A stretch of 64,000 nt of DNA from Oscillospiraceae bacterium (lineage in GTDB: Bacteria > Bacillota > Clostridia > Oscillospirales > Oscillospiraceae), in assembly GCA_015067835.1 (NCBI GenBank), contig SVLS01000008.1, positions 1 through 64,000 on the forward strand, written 5' to 3'. A program made the position numbers and the translations under genes. This document shows, one piece after another, positions 1 through 10,000 of the stretch (positions are counted from its first letter, which is position 1; every line of letters starts with the position of its first letter). Below the pieces are notes generated by a model. The model had not been told where the DNA came from and searched no databases. It worked only from the letters and a program-made list of their open reading frames with translations.

Positions 1-55
1 GATCTGAGGCTCGATCTCTCTGAAATGTGTATATTTTCTTTGTTGCATAACAACA

Positions 56-95
56 CCCCCTGATGTAGTTATTATCCTACATCAGGGGGCCTTTT
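56..95. terminator. Rho-independent terminator, probably shared
   Basis: A 13-bp perfect stem (CCCCCTGATGTAG / CTACATCAGGGGG) with an 8-nt loop is followed by CCTTTTGTCT on the plus strand. On the minus strand a T-rich tail (TGTTGTTATG) follows it. It lies 50 nt past the stop of the potD-like gene and can end the pot operon. It may also serve a plus-strand gene left of the window. Bases 1-55 show nothing else recognisable. Confidence 0.75.
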
Positions 96-143
96 GTCTA
101 TTGTCCGTTTTTACAGGAGCAGTCTACCTAAGCAGTCCCTTTT

Positions 144-1361
144 TTAGCTTGCTTTTCGCTTCTTGTTGGTGATTCTTTTGCCGTAGATTCCTGCAAATAC
201 AGCCAGTACAGCCATCACGCCAATGCCGGCCCAGCCAAAAACAGTCTGCATGCTGCTGCCGGAGCCATCCTTGATGCGTACCTCCAGGAATAAGCCTTCC
301 ACATACCGCGTTACTGCCGGATCCAGGTAGCTGTACGCCGAACCGTGGGACAACAGCTCCTCGCTGGGGTATGCCACCGGGTGGGCAATCAATTCCGGAT
401 CCATATACTCCTTGGCTGCTGACAGCGGAACGCCGTAGCCAATCCAGTCCATATTCGCAGCTGCAATCTCCGGCTCGCACAGGAAGTTGATGAACAGCTC
501 TGCCGCTTCCTTTTCCTGGGCGCACTTGGGAATGCACATAGCATCCACAAACATATTAAAGCCCTGATTTTCCGGCAGAGAGAACTCGAGATCGTCGTTC
601 TCTTCCTTCATCATCATATAATCGCCGGCATAGTAAGGTGCAATCCACGCTTCCTCATTTTCCATCAAATCGTAGATCTGATCCATTACATACTGCTGCA
701 CCAACGGTTCCTGCTCCTGCAGCTTTTCGGCGCAGGCCTTCAGTTCTTCTCTATCCGTGGTGTTGACATCGTAGCCCAGCAAATACGAAGCAATGCCAAA
801 GGCATCCCGGGAATTGTCAAACATCAGGATTTTATCCTTATATTTTTCATTCCACAGAAGTTCCCAGCCAGCTTGGACATCCTCTTCTTTTACATATTTG
901 GAATTATAGATGATGCCAACTGTACCCCAGGTGTAGGGAACAGAGTATTTATTCTCCGGGTCATAGGCCATATTCCGGAAGTTTTCGTCGATATACTGAT
1001 AATTGGGAATGTTTTCAAAATCCAATTCCATCAGCATATTCTCTTTTACCATCCGGGCCACCATATAATCGGAAGGGAAAATTACATCCACCGTAATACC
1101 GCCGGCGGCCAGCTTGGTATACATGATTTCGTTGGAATCGAAGGTGGAATAATTGACGTGGATATTGGGATATCTGCTTTCAAACTCCGCGATAATATCC
1201 ATAGACTCATCGCTGCCGTCGGCAATATACTGTCCCCAGTTATATACATTCAGGGTGATGCTTCTCCCACCGTCGAACAGCTCCTCTTCCTCTGCCTGCG
1301 CCATCGGCACAACGCCAAGTAAAAGGGTGAGCATCAGTAAAAATACAAGCAGCTTTTTCAT
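144..1361 (-). CDS. potD: Spermidine/putrescine ABC transporter substrate-binding protein (PotD-like), C-terminally membrane-anchored
   Basis: A 405-residue PotD/PotF-type periplasmic-binding-fold protein that should capture polyamines outside the membrane for the PotABC permease. The N-terminus is a signal peptide (hydrophobic residues 4-22, AQA-type cleavage site). The conserved start of the mature domain (LNVYNWGQYI) and the SDYMVARM segment fit the family. There is no lipobox Cys. Instead the last ~37 residues contain a hydrophobic segment (about residues 374-394) followed by a Lys/Arg tail (GKRITNKKRKAS), so the protein is probably held by a C-terminal transmembrane helix. The start ATG overlaps the potC stop (ATGA) and has an AGGTGAG Shine-Dalgarno. 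Last gene of potABCD. Substrate is inferred from family and operon, not shown. Confidence 0.9.
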   Translation of the reverse strand: MKKLLVFLLMLTLLLGVVPMAQAEEEELFDGGRSITLNVYNWGQYIADGSDESMDIIAEFESRYPNIHVNYSTFDSNEIMYTKLAAGGITVDVIFPSDYMVARMVKENMLMELDFENIPNYQYIDENFRNMAYDPENKYSVPYTWGTVGIIYNSKYVKEEDVQAGWELLWNEKYKDKILMFDNSRDAFGIASYLLGYDVNTTDREELKACAEKLQEQEPLVQQYVMDQIYDLMENEEAWIAPYYAGDYMMMKEENDDLEFSLPENQGFNMFVDAMCIPKCAQEKEAAELFINFLCEPEIAAANMDWIGYGVPLSAAKEYMDPELIAHPVAYPSEELLSHGSAYSYLDPAVTRYVEGLFLEVRIKDGSGSSMQTVFGWAGIGVMAVLAVFAGIYGKRITNKKRKAS

Positions 1362-2167
1362 TTGCTCACCTGCACTTTCTTCTTATCAGAGCGCAGCTGA
1401 AGCAGATTCATAATAATCATCATTACCAGAATCAGCAGGAACAGCAGGGTGAACATGGCGTAAATCTTAGGTGGAATGGGCTTTTTGGTATAGCTGTAGA
1501 TTTCCACCGGCAAGGTTACAAAGTCCATACCGGATACGAAATAGCTGATCACAAAATCGTCCAGGCTCATGGTGAACGCCATAATGGCTCCGGCTACAAC
1601 GCCGGGCATAATTTCGTGAAGTGTCACCTTGAAAAAGGATTGCAGCGGTGTACAGCCCAAATCCATCGCCGCATCTGTCAGGGAATGGTCCATCTGATTC
1701 AGCTTGGGCATCACATTCAAAATGACATAGGGCAAATTAAAGGTAATATGGGCAATCAGCAGCGTCCAGAAAGTCAAGCTGTCCCGCTGCCCCAGCATCT
1801 TTGTGCCCACAAAGACAAACAGCAGGCTCAGGGAAATACCGGTAACAATATCCGGGTTGGTCATAGGAATGTCCGTCAGCTGCATAACCACACGGCGCAT
1901 TTTCGGCTTCAGGCTGGAAATGCCCACCGCCGCCACTGTACCAAACACCGTCGCTGCCGCGCTGGCAATCACGGAAATCAGAATAGAATTGCCCAGCAGC
2001 TTCAGCAAATCGCTGTCTTGGAACAGCTCTGCATACTGATTCCAGGTGAAGCCGTCAAACCGGGCAAGGCTCTTGCCTTCATTAAACGAACCTACAATCA
2101 AAACCAGCATCGGTGCATACAGGAACACAAAAATCAAGATGGTAAAAATACGATTCGCTTTTTTCAT
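1358..2167 (-). CDS. potC: Spermidine/putrescine ABC transporter permease PotC
   Basis: A 269-residue MetI/BinB-fold inner-membrane permease with about six hydrophobic segments. The cytoplasmic EAA loop that contacts the ATPase is visible as DAAMDLGCTPLQSFFKVTLHEI. It forms the translocation path together with PotB. Start and stop overlap both neighbours by four nucleotides (ATGA), which indicates translational coupling. Family length is about 260-280, so it is complete. Confidence 0.95.
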   Translation of the reverse strand: MKKANRIFTILIFVFLYAPMLVLIVGSFNEGKSLARFDGFTWNQYAELFQDSDLLKLLGNSILISVIASAAATVFGTVAAVGISSLKPKMRRVVMQLTDIPMTNPDIVTGISLSLLFVFVGTKMLGQRDSLTFWTLLIAHITFNLPYVILNVMPKLNQMDHSLTDAAMDLGCTPLQSFFKVTLHEIMPGVVAGAIMAFTMSLDDFVISYFVSGMDFVTLPVEIYSYTKKPIPPKIYAMFTLLFLLILVMMIIMNLLQLRSDKKKVQVSK

Positions 2168-2985
2168 ACAACCACCCTGCTTTCTCCGTCTGCGTCTGTC
2201 AGCTTATTCATAATGCCGGTACAAACAAACACCAGCACCATCAAAAGCAAGCTCAGTGCCGCACCCAAGTTGGCATTATTACCCTGTTTGAACATCCGCT
2301 CGATGACGTCGCCAATGAGCATTTCCGTACCGCCCAGCTTTTGGGAGATATAAAAAGTGGAAACCGCCGGAACGAACACCATCGTCACACCGGAAACAAT
2401 GCCCGGCATTGACAGCGGCAATACCACCTTCGTAAAGGTCTGGGTAGGGGTACAGCCCAAATCCTCTGCTGCTTCAATCAGCCGGCTGTCAATTTTGACG
2501 ATAATGGCATACAGGGGCAAAATCATATAAGGCAGATAGTTATACACCATACCCAAAATGACTGCGCCGGGCGTTCTTATCAGCGACACCCGTGCCAGCC
2601 CCATAGATTCCAAAAAGGAATTGATAATACCGGTATCCTGAAGCAGACCGACCCAAGCCAATGTGCGGAGCAAGAAGCTCATACACATCGGCAGCATTAC
2701 CAACATATAAAGCAGCTTCTGCGCCAAAGGTCCCCGATGGGCAATATAATAAGCCACCGGATAGCCTAACAGCAGGCAAAGAAAGGCAGAAATAATGGAA
2801 TACCCAATAGAACGTCCAAACACAGGCAAATAGGTGACCAACTGCGCCATATTGCTCCAGGTAAAAGCGCCGGTATCCGGGTCAGTAAGGGCATAATAGC
2901 CCACAACCCCCAAAGGAATCAGCGTAAACACCAGCATCCAAAGGATGTAGGGCACGCTGAGAAGCACAGACTTATTCCTCTTCAT
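2164..2985 (-). CDS. potB: Spermidine/putrescine ABC transporter permease PotB
   Basis: A 273-residue permease partner of PotC. The EAA-type loop appears as [20 protein letters not shown]. The start chosen is the ATG of MKRNKSVLL at 2985, directly before the first membrane segment. The open frame extends 25 codons further upstream, but those codons lie inside the end of potA and do not resemble a permease N-terminus. The start overlaps the potA stop by 14 nt, consistent with coupled translation. Confidence 0.93.
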   Translation of the reverse strand: MKRNKSVLLSVPYILWMLVFTLIPLGVVGYYALTDPDTGAFTWSNMAQLVTYLPVFGRSIGYSIISAFLCLLLGYPVAYYIAHRGPLAQKLLYMLVMLPMCMSFLLRTLAWVGLLQDTGIINSFLESMGLARVSLIRTPGAVILGMVYNYLPYMILPLYAIIVKIDSRLIEAAEDLGCTPTQTFTKVVLPLSMPGIVSGVTMVFVPAVSTFYISQKLGGTEMLIGDVIERMFKQGNNANLGAALSLLLMVLVFVCTGIMNKLTDADGESRVVV

Positions 2986-4093
2986 CGGCCACATCCTCCG
3001 CCAGCTCGTCGTACTCAGCAGAGTAGGAGCTGTAGTCGCCAAACATACCGGAGTATTCACTCTTCTTCATAATATGGATGTCTTCCGGATTCAGTCGAAT
3101 GCCGATGGTCGAGCCTTCTGCACAATAGTCCGTGGTCTGAATCAGCCACTTAAAGCCTTTGAATTCCACGATAATATCGTAGTTCAGACCCTTGAAGGTA
3201 ATGCTGGTGACACGGCCGACCAAGTGCCCCTGTTTCGGCTCAACAATGTCAATATCCTCCGGGCGGATGACCACGTCTACCGGCTCGTTAGGCTCAAAGC
3301 CCTTGTCCACGCAGTCAAATACCCGGCCGAAGAACTTCACCTTGAAATCCTCCAGCATAATACCGTCCAAAATGTTACTCTCGCCGATAAAATCCGCCAC
3401 AAAGGCATTCTTCGGCTCATTATAAATATCTTCTGGTTTGCCAATCTGCTGAATACGGCCCTTGTCCATTACCACAACGGTATCGGACATAGAAAGTGCC
3501 TCTTCCTGATCATGGGTCACATATACGAACGTGATACCCGTGGTCTGCTGAATCCGCTTCAATTCATTCTGCATATCCTTACGCAGACGCAGGTCAAGAG
3601 CACCCAAAGGTTCATCCAAAAGCAGAACCTTCGGCTCGTTTACCAGCGCGCGTGCAATGGCAACACGCTGCTGCTGTCCGCCGGAGAGGGAGCTGATACG
3701 GCGATGGCCGTAGCCCTTCAGGCTGACGATTTCCAGCATGCGATTGACACGCTCATTGATTTCATCCTTCGGCCGCTTTGCTACCCGCAAGCCAAATGCG
3801 ATATTATCAAACACATTCAAATGGGGAAACAGAGCATAACGCTGAAAGACCGTGTTGATCTGGCGCTGATAAGACGGAACATCATTGATACACTTTCCAT
3901 CAAAGGTCACCGTGCCGGCGGTGGGGGTCAAAAAACCGCCTATAATCCGCAGGGTTGTGGTTTTGCCGCAGCCTGATGGACCCAGTAAGGTTAAAAATTC
4001 GTGGTCATTAATATAGAGATTGATGCCGTCGAGTATACGCTCCCCGTCGAACTCCATGATAAGATCCTGGAGCCTGATGAGTTCCTTGGACAT
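2972..4093 (-). CDS. potA: Spermidine/putrescine ABC transporter ATP-binding protein PotA
   Basis: A 373-residue ABC ATPase that powers polyamine import. Walker [10 protein letters not shown] is at about residues 38-46. The signature LSGGQQQR, the Walker [12 protein letters not shown] and the switch His in THDQEEAL follow in order. A C-terminal TOBE/OB domain (from about residue 240, with VVIRPEDI) is the regulatory part typical of PotA/MalK-type subunits. The ATG has a strong GGGGGAGG site. It is the first gene of potABCD, directly behind a sigma-A promoter and a palindrome. The C-terminus is acidic ([11 protein letters not shown]). Confidence 0.97.
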   Translation of the reverse strand: MSKELIRLQDLIMEFDGERILDGINLYINDHEFLTLLGPSGCGKTTTLRIIGGFLTPTAGTVTFDGKCINDVPSYQRQINTVFQRYALFPHLNVFDNIAFGLRVAKRPKDEINERVNRMLEIVSLKGYGHRRISSLSGGQQQRVAIARALVNEPKVLLLDEPLGALDLRLRKDMQNELKRIQQTTGITFVYVTHDQEEALSMSDTVVVMDKGRIQQIGKPEDIYNEPKNAFVADFIGESNILDGIMLEDFKVKFFGRVFDCVDKGFEPNEPVDVVIRPEDIDIVEPKQGHLVGRVTSITFKGLNYDIIVEFKGFKWLIQTTDYCAEGSTIGIRLNPEDIHIMKKSEYSGMFGDYSSYSAEYDELAEDVADEEE

Positions 4094-4120
4094 TATCCTC
4101 CCCCGTTTCTGTCTATATTT

Positions 4121-4137
4121 TTGTCATACTATGACAA
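4121..4137. promoter_or_regulatory. Palindromic operator-like site at the pot transcription start
   Basis: A perfect 8+1+8 palindrome, TTGTCATA-C-TATGACAA, lies immediately downstream of the pot -10 box, where transcription should start. That position fits a repressor site controlling polyamine uptake. No regulator gene is adjacent, so the protein that binds it is unknown. Confidence 0.55.
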
Positions 4138-4142
4138 GTATA

Positions 4143-4170
4143 AATATATCCGAATTTTTGCGGATGTCAA
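4143..4170 (-). promoter_or_regulatory. Sigma-A promoter of the potABCD operon
   Basis: Read on the minus strand: -35 TTGACA (4170-4165), 16-bp spacer, -10 TATATT (4148-4143). It lies 50 nt upstream of the potA start. Confidence 0.7.
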
Positions 4171-4297
4171 CGATTTTTATCATATTTCGGCAATATTTTT
4201 TGCATCCTACGGTAATTTACAAAAATTCACAAATTTATTCCATAATGAGGTTTAACTTCCGTTTTTTGGGTCATACTGAATTACGGAGGTGCTTAAT

Positions 4298-4936
4298 ATG
4301 AGCAAAAAATTTAAATTCAGTCGCAGTTTTGGCAAGAAGGGCTACTACATAGCCCTGATCCTGTGTGCTGCTGCCATCGGGATTTCCGGCTATGTATATT
4401 TTAGAAACGCAAGCCAAACCGGCGAACCGCAACTCAATTCCCCCAACGGGGTCGTAACACCCGGTGATGATGTTCAGGCCGGTGTCACACTTCCCACAGA
4501 CTCTACAGAGCCTATCAAGCGGCCCAGACCGATTGGAAAGCCCCTTGCCGGCAACACCGTCAAGGACTATGCAATGGATTGTCTGAGCTACAATGAAACC
4601 ACCCGGGATTGGCGTGTGCACAACGGTATTGATATTGCCGCAGAAGCCGGTACCACCGTCTGCGCTGCTGCGCCGGGTACGGTTTACACGGTTTTTAAGG
4701 ATGACACCATGGGCTACACTGTCGTCATCCGCCACGAGGGCGGCTACGCCACTCAATATGCCAGCTTGGCGGAAAATGTAACCGTTGAAGCAGGCGATGT
4801 GGTGAAAATGGGAGATGCCATCGGCACGGTTGCCAACACCGCCCTTTTGGAAAGTGCACAGGGCGACCATCTGCATTTCTCTGTCACCTACAATGACCAA
4901 CCGATGAATCCGGCTGCATTCCTGGCAATGGGCTGA
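4298..4936 (+). CDS. M23-family (LytM-fold) membrane-anchored protein, SpoIIQ-like
   Basis: A 212-residue protein with one N-terminal transmembrane segment (about residues 17-34), a Pro/Thr linker and a C-terminal M23 domain. The zinc ligands of an active LytM endopeptidase are present: HNGID (His and Asp) and HLH near the C-terminus. Size, topology and the stretch before HNGID resemble clostridial SpoIIQ, the forespore partner of SpoIIIAH. No sporulation gene is next to it, so another cell-wall endopeptidase is possible. ATG 4298 is chosen because GGAGGT lies 7 nt upstream; an in-frame GTG at 4289 would overlap that site. A weak sigma-F/G-like match (GTTTA at 4250, GGTCATACT at 4269) lies upstream, too close for confidence. 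Confidence 0.8.
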   Translation: MSKKFKFSRSFGKKGYYIALILCAAAIGISGYVYFRNASQTGEPQLNSPNGVVTPGDDVQAGVTLPTDSTEPIKRPRPIGKPLAGNTVKDYAMDCLSYNETTRDWRVHNGIDIAAEAGTTVCAAAPGTVYTVFKDDTMGYTVVIRHEGGYATQYASLAENVTVEAGDVVKMGDAIGTVANTALLESAQGDHLHFSVTYNDQPMNPAAFLAMG

Positions 4937-4964
4937 TTTGATTCTTTTCTTTCCTCTTTGTTTG

Positions 4965-4994
4965 GGGGCAGCTGATGCTGCCCCTGCTTTTTTA
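4965..4994 (+). terminator. Rho-independent terminator of the M23 gene
   Basis: 8-bp stem GGGGCAGC / GCTGCCCC, loop TGAT, followed by TGCTTTTTTA. It lies 28 nt past the stop. Confidence 0.85.
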
Positions 4995-5000
4995 TAGAAG

Positions 5001-5027
5001 AAGCGGACAGGCGTTAACCTGTCCGCT
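5001..5027. repeat. 27-nt hairpin, left copy of a direct repeat bounding the 5.0-10.8 kb module
   Basis: Stem AGCGGACAGG / CCTGTCCGCT with loop CGTTAA. The same 27 nt recur exactly at 10806-10832, in the same orientation. At this copy there is no good T-run on either strand, so it may act as a weak terminator for the minus-strand lipoprotein gene or be a relic of an insertion or duplication. Confidence 0.8.
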
Positions 5028-5060
5028 CTTGTTAAGACTTAATTTATTGAACAATAAAGC

Positions 5061-5882
5061 TTACGTTTTCGGGACGAATTTCTCTACATTAAACTGCTTC
5101 AAATACTCCATTGACGGACGTTCTGTGAGATCGCGAATTTGAAATTCTATGCAATAGTCTCCGTTACGAACATACAGCTTCACAACTGTTGGTATAACAT
5201 CGGAAATAACATAGGGATAGGAGGATGGGTCAACATATTTTAGGGTATAATCTTCAAAAACCGTATACTGTGTCTGCCCTTCCTGGAAAGAATATATGAT
5301 ATGCTTCAGTTCTGCTCTATCTGTTTTTACATAAACCACTGTTGCATTTCGGTCTTCTACTTTTTCCTTCTTTATCGCGTTGTTATGTCCTTCTCTTCCG
5401 TAAACAGATTCATACTTATCAGATATGAAATATTCGAAGAGTTCTGGTGTTCGGCAGAAAACATAGGCCCGGGCACCGCTCTTGCTGTTCATCCTAAAGG
5501 TATATTCCCCTCCCAACCATCTTACTTCAGAAGACAATGTATGATTGGCAGGCACGACGGGGACGACAAGATTGGTAAAATCTACTGTTCTTATTTTCCC
5601 GTTCGCATCCCTATCAAACGTATAGACCTTTTTCAGCTGGCTTTCATCCAGCTTTTTGTTCAGAACCGCATCTACCATTTCATCCATTGTTGAAAATTTC
5701 AATCCGGCTTCCTCGTTGAATTGTAGATCTTCTTCTGACGGAGCATACTCGCTTCCCACCTCGATATAATGAACGCCGTCAACTGTTTTCAGGGTATAGG
5801 GTTCCTTCCCGGAGCAACCGGCAAGAAGTAATGCCGCCAACACAATAAGCATAATACTTCTCATAATACTATTCTTCTTCAT
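5061..5882 (-). CDS. Lipoprotein of unknown function
   Basis: A 273-residue secreted lipoprotein that I do not recognise. The N-terminus MKKNSIMRS, hydrophobic core and LLAGC lipobox predict membrane anchoring through a modified Cys. The rest has no transmembrane segment and no motif I can name. It is rich in Tyr, Val, Lys and Asp, as in many beta-rich extracellular domains. The start at 5882 is chosen for the signal peptide; in-frame ATGs at 5906, 5900 and 5894 exist and no start has a strong ribosome site. The start overlaps a small upstream ORF by 14 nt, suggesting coupled translation. Last gene of the module headed by the caspase-like protein. Its A+T-rich codons differ from the flanking housekeeping genes. 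Confidence 0.75.
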   Translation of the reverse strand: MKKNSIMRSIMLIVLAALLLAGCSGKEPYTLKTVDGVHYIEVGSEYAPSEEDLQFNEEAGLKFSTMDEMVDAVLNKKLDESQLKKVYTFDRDANGKIRTVDFTNLVVPVVPANHTLSSEVRWLGGEYTFRMNSKSGARAYVFCRTPELFEYFISDKYESVYGREGHNNAIKKEKVEDRNATVVYVKTDRAELKHIIYSFQEGQTQYTVFEDYTLKYVDPSSYPYVISDVIPTVVKLYVRNGDYCIEFQIRDLTERPSMEYLKQFNVEKFVPKT

Positions 5883-6027
5883 AGTTAAAAACATCCCCAT
5901 TACCATCCATCATTTTATGCATATTCGTTATCAATTCTCCTGCACAGGCACTACAGAAGGGTTCAGCTTCTCCATTTAAAACAGCAGAATAGTAAGCAGG
6001 TACTCCCACTTCACTATAACCTTCCAT
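5869..6027 (-). CDS. Small ORF with a CxxC motif, possibly a remnant
   Basis: A 52-codon frame (MEGYSEVGVP...) ending in NYEEE that overlaps the downstream lipoprotein start by 14 nt. It carries FCSAC; if the frame is extended to non-ATG codons upstream there is also a YHC, so a zinc-ribbon-like piece is conceivable. The frame is the same as that of the preceding lipoprotein, separated from it by a TGA and a TAA codon. No good ribosome site precedes the ATG (AAGGTG lies 15 nt away). It may be a genuine small gene, the tail of a decayed gene, or chance. Confidence 0.3.
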   Translation of the reverse strand: MEGYSEVGVPAYYSAVLNGEAEPFCSACAGELITNMHKMMDGNGDVFNYEEE

Positions 6028-6099
6028 AACACAGTGGTATGCACCTTGTATATCGTGTCCGGTTTCTTGACTTTTAATATAGATGCGTTATCCGCGCAG

Positions 6100-6984
6100 T
6101 CATAGTCGTGCCGGAATTAAGAGGTTGCACGCAAAACCACATTCCGTATTTATAGTTGAATGCAGCGCTTCACCTTTAATTAAATATCGAATATACACTT
6201 CTCCTTGGTATACGACAACCGTGGCGCCTGAAATTTCATGTGTACGATATTCGCTTTTGCTTGTGTTAAACATATCCTTCAGTTTTAGCAGGATTGCATC
6301 TTTATGGCGTTCCTTCAGCTGGACAAAATCTATTGTTGTCAAATCAGGAAGCGGCAAGCTAAATCGTATTGTAGCCACTCGCCCATCAGGGAGGACTAAT
6401 ATTCTAACAAAGTTGGTCCTATAGCCGTGTACTTCATTATAATAAGTAAAGCGGTATAAAGAATAGGTGCCGTCTTGCCTCGTAGTCGGAGATATTGTGC
6501 AGTATTGGTATTCGGAAAGGTCGACAAATTTTTGAATTGCTGGTTCTAATTCTGCTTTTACTTGCTCTGGAGAACTGTGTGGAGAGATAAGAATAGATGC
6601 AATATCGCCATTTAGAATTGAGTTTAAGGAGCCATCTTCATACAACAAAATGCGACTGTTTTCCGTATTATCAATTTTATGAACATGTATTTTTACATCC
6701 CCAACAGGGTAAAACAGTGTTTGTTCGTATGAAATGGGGATTTCTTTTGATGCGCTGTAAAAAATCGATTTCTCTCCGACTTCTTTTTCTAATGTAGATA
6801 CAGCTTTTTCTGCCATAACATTTTTATGCTGTGCAACATCATCTTCACTATCTGTATAGCTATAAGCTTCACTGATTTCAAATATTTGGTCCAACTCAGA
6901 TTGAATGTATTTTGTCTCTTTATTGCAGGCGGTGATATTTATCGCTAAAATAAGTATCATTGATAAGTATAGCACTTTTTTCAT
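6100..6984 (-). CDS. Lipoprotein of unknown function (possible PepSY-like repeats)
   Basis: A 294-residue lipoprotein: signal peptide MKKVLYLSMILILAIN, lipobox ITAC, then a soluble extracellular region. The C-terminal part (about residues 180-280) contains LPDGRVATIRF and VVVYQGEVYIRYLI, which remind me weakly of PepSY/YcdB-type strands; this is tentative. The start at 6984 has a perfect AAAGGAGG 8 nt upstream, so the 11 upstream in-frame codons are not used. It begins 23 nt after the stop of the large caspase-like protein and should be co-transcribed with it. A role as partner, inhibitor or substrate of that protein is only suggested by position. Confidence 0.75.
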   Translation of the reverse strand: MKKVLYLSMILILAINITACNKETKYIQSELDQIFEISEAYSYTDSEDDVAQHKNVMAEKAVSTLEKEVGEKSIFYSASKEIPISYEQTLFYPVGDVKIHVHKIDNTENSRILLYEDGSLNSILNGDIASILISPHSSPEQVKAELEPAIQKFVDLSEYQYCTISPTTRQDGTYSLYRFTYYNEVHGYRTNFVRILVLPDGRVATIRFSLPLPDLTTIDFVQLKERHKDAILLKLKDMFNTSKSEYRTHEISGATVVVYQGEVYIRYLIKGEALHSTINTECGFACNLLIPARL

Positions 6985-7007
6985 AATAGATGTCCTCCTT
7001 TCAAACA

Positions 7008-10000
7008 TCAAGCACATGGAGCAATGTTTGTGGGGCCAATGGAATAACGATATGCTTCAGAAACGGTATACTCATATCCGTCCAAAGGAAGCAACACGTT
7101 TGAATCCAACCAAAAATCCGCATCTGCTAGGGCATCATCGATAGTATTTCCCGCAGCAATGCTTCGCATAAATTCTTCCGTCCATACGTTAGTTTCATAA
7201 ACCTCGACCTCATGTTTAAAACCTAAAACAGTATCCGCCCCTTTAGAATACAATGCATTTACTAAATTGTCAGCATCGCTCCCTCCCTTAGCAGTATCAC
7301 ACGCACCCAAATATACAAACCGGAGGTTCGAAAATGCGTCTGCGGAAAGTGCATTGACATCACCTAAAGTATAGCTACCATTAGAGATAGTAATTGATGT
7401 TTCAGAACCATGGGTGATACATGCAAACACTTTGCTTGAGGACAAGTGTTCCTGAATCTCTAATTTAGTCATTGATGTTTCAGCATAACCATTTAATATA
7501 GAGGGGTTGCTATTAAACGCGTGTTCAACAACCCACAAAATACCCGGCATGTCAGGGTCACCCTCTTCGTATCCCATAAACATTAATGAATAATCACGAT
7601 GCTGATATACTAGCCATTCATCTCTATAATCCGTATCATTAGTATAGCTTCTTTGCTGTATCGGCGCATTATTACCAATAATGGAATCTTCGTTAACGGC
7701 CAACACCAATCCTTCATTCTCACCACATTGAGGTATTATTCTGTACGCACCATCACTGGCCTGTATGATGCGCCATCGCATCCCACTCACAACTGTGCCC
7801 GTGCGAAGCATAACACTCGCATTGGGTGCCGGCGAGCTCCCGTGAACTCCCATATACATGGCACTCGTAGAATTTGCTGATTTGATAGTATATGTGCCAT
7901 CTCCTAGGTGAGTGATTATCCACTTTTGAGTGTTCGCCCCGTCAAAATCTGACTGACATATAACTGCTCCAGTTGTCATTGCAGAATTATATATATCAGC
8001 ATATTTTTCGGTCTCTTTATTACGCAGATAGTACACACCCTCAGGTACTGCCGTTACGTACATCCCGTATGTTCTGGAATACTCCACGCCATCGTAAACT
8101 ACCGCTGCCTCAATCGTGGTAAAACTATACGGCGTCACGCCAGTCACATCTCCCGATACCTCAAGTACCTTCACTACACTCTCATCATTGGATGTCCACG
8201 CGATGTTTTGACGGTTTGTATATCGGGAAACAAAGGATGCGAAAAGGTCCATCGAATCACATGTTGCTCCCCCCCTGGGTGCAACATGGCGCGTGGCATT
8301 GATTGTCAGCTCCTTGGCTCGCCCGTCATAGAAGATAATTTGGTTGCCCACAGACGAGGTCACATTTTCCAGTGTCCATCTGTGTCCATTGCTCAGCGTC
8401 GTCGGATTCGTAAACGCCATAGTCGTATAGGCAGTGCTGGACAAGCCCTGTGGTGCAAGTGTTTTATCTGCTGCCCCATTTTGTCGAATCACATAGCCCG
8501 AGCTGCTGTAGCTAATCGTCCAGCGGTTGCTTGCTCCAATCAATGCCAGGCTGTCATCTTCATTAACCGTCGAAAGCGCAGCATTTGAACCGGAAACACC
8601 TATTCCCCGATCTAGCTTGTGCATGGGGCGAATAGAATATTTCCCTCCCCCCAAATGGGTGATTTTCCATAGCTGCGAAAAGCGCGTGGGGCTTGCCGTG
8701 CGCTTGCTTTCCTGCGTTAACAGCGTGCCCGCTTTAACATCAGAATCTTGTGCACTCAAATACAATGCGGACATATTATTCTTAAGGTAGTAAACTCCAT
8801 TCGCAAGCACAACATAGACCGTATACTGTCTTCTAACTTGCCCGGATACCGACGCAGTTATTGTTGCCTGCCCGGCCTTAATTCCGGTGACGACACCTGT
8901 ACTGCTAACTGTTGCCACAGATGTATTGTCGCTAGACCATGTTATTGTTCCGGAAATGCCGTCCGCAGAAAGCGCTTGTGTTGCATTCTCGCAAACAGTT
9001 GCAGACAACGAGCTGATATTATAGTTTACCACTACATAGGGCCGGTATGAGCTTGTGCCATACTCAGAGCTGTAAAACGCTTTATCAATAGATGTTTCAT
9101 CCGAACTCTTTAGTATGAAGCCTGCGGCTGCAGAAGCAGTATTGTTTTTCCACGCCCTTACCAAGGCGGTTATATTGAATACTGTATCCGAATTGCTCGC
9201 GGGGGAAACAATTGCATATCGGTCTCCACATATATGTCCTGCATTCGACCATGTCGCTCCTGTTTCTGTCCAACTTGCACTTCCAAAATTGGAATATAAA
9301 TATATAGGCAACGCCGGATTCCCCGATGCTTCCCGAATATGGAACTCTACAGAATTAATATCTGCAGCGGATAAGGAATTGTAGATATCATCTTGTATTA
9401 GCCCTTGCAGCCGGAACAGAGTGCGCGCAACCTTATATGTGTCATCGTAATATCCACAATGTAAGTACGTCCAATTGCAATTCGCATTTGGTCTGCCTGT
9501 GTATACCGTAATATCCTCGATTGCCCCGGCTCCATAGGTTGTATCAGAAATGGTTATGGTCGGATCGATCGATACTGGGTAGGCTGTACTTTCCGCTTTA
9601 AGAAATTCTTCGTCCACCGTAATGGTTAGCCGATACTCTTGGCTGGGTTTTATTACACGGATGTCTGTATTTCCCAGACTAAAACGGCCTTTTGCATCAA
9701 AGCTAACGACTTCTCCAAGATTTATTCGGGTTTCTGCATCTGCTGACTTTGCTAAATAAAATCTTCCATTTTCTTGATATGGGCGCAAACCGTCCGTTAA
9801 CAAGCGGAAGGTAAAAGTATTTACTCCGGTATAGCAATCTAGTACAATATCTTCCTTCAGCCCATCCAACAAGGGTGTGTATACCAGAGACGCATTTTCC
9901 CCAAAATAATCTGGATAACAAACCGACTCTTCATTTTTCTGCGCCGTTTTTTGGAGTTGACCTCCCTCCGGTATCATTGCGATGTTATAGCCCCCGTATG

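Noticed and set aside
5061-6984. The two lipoproteins of the accessory module as paralogues
   Set aside because: Beyond signal peptide and size they show no shared motifs on reading, so no homology is claimed.
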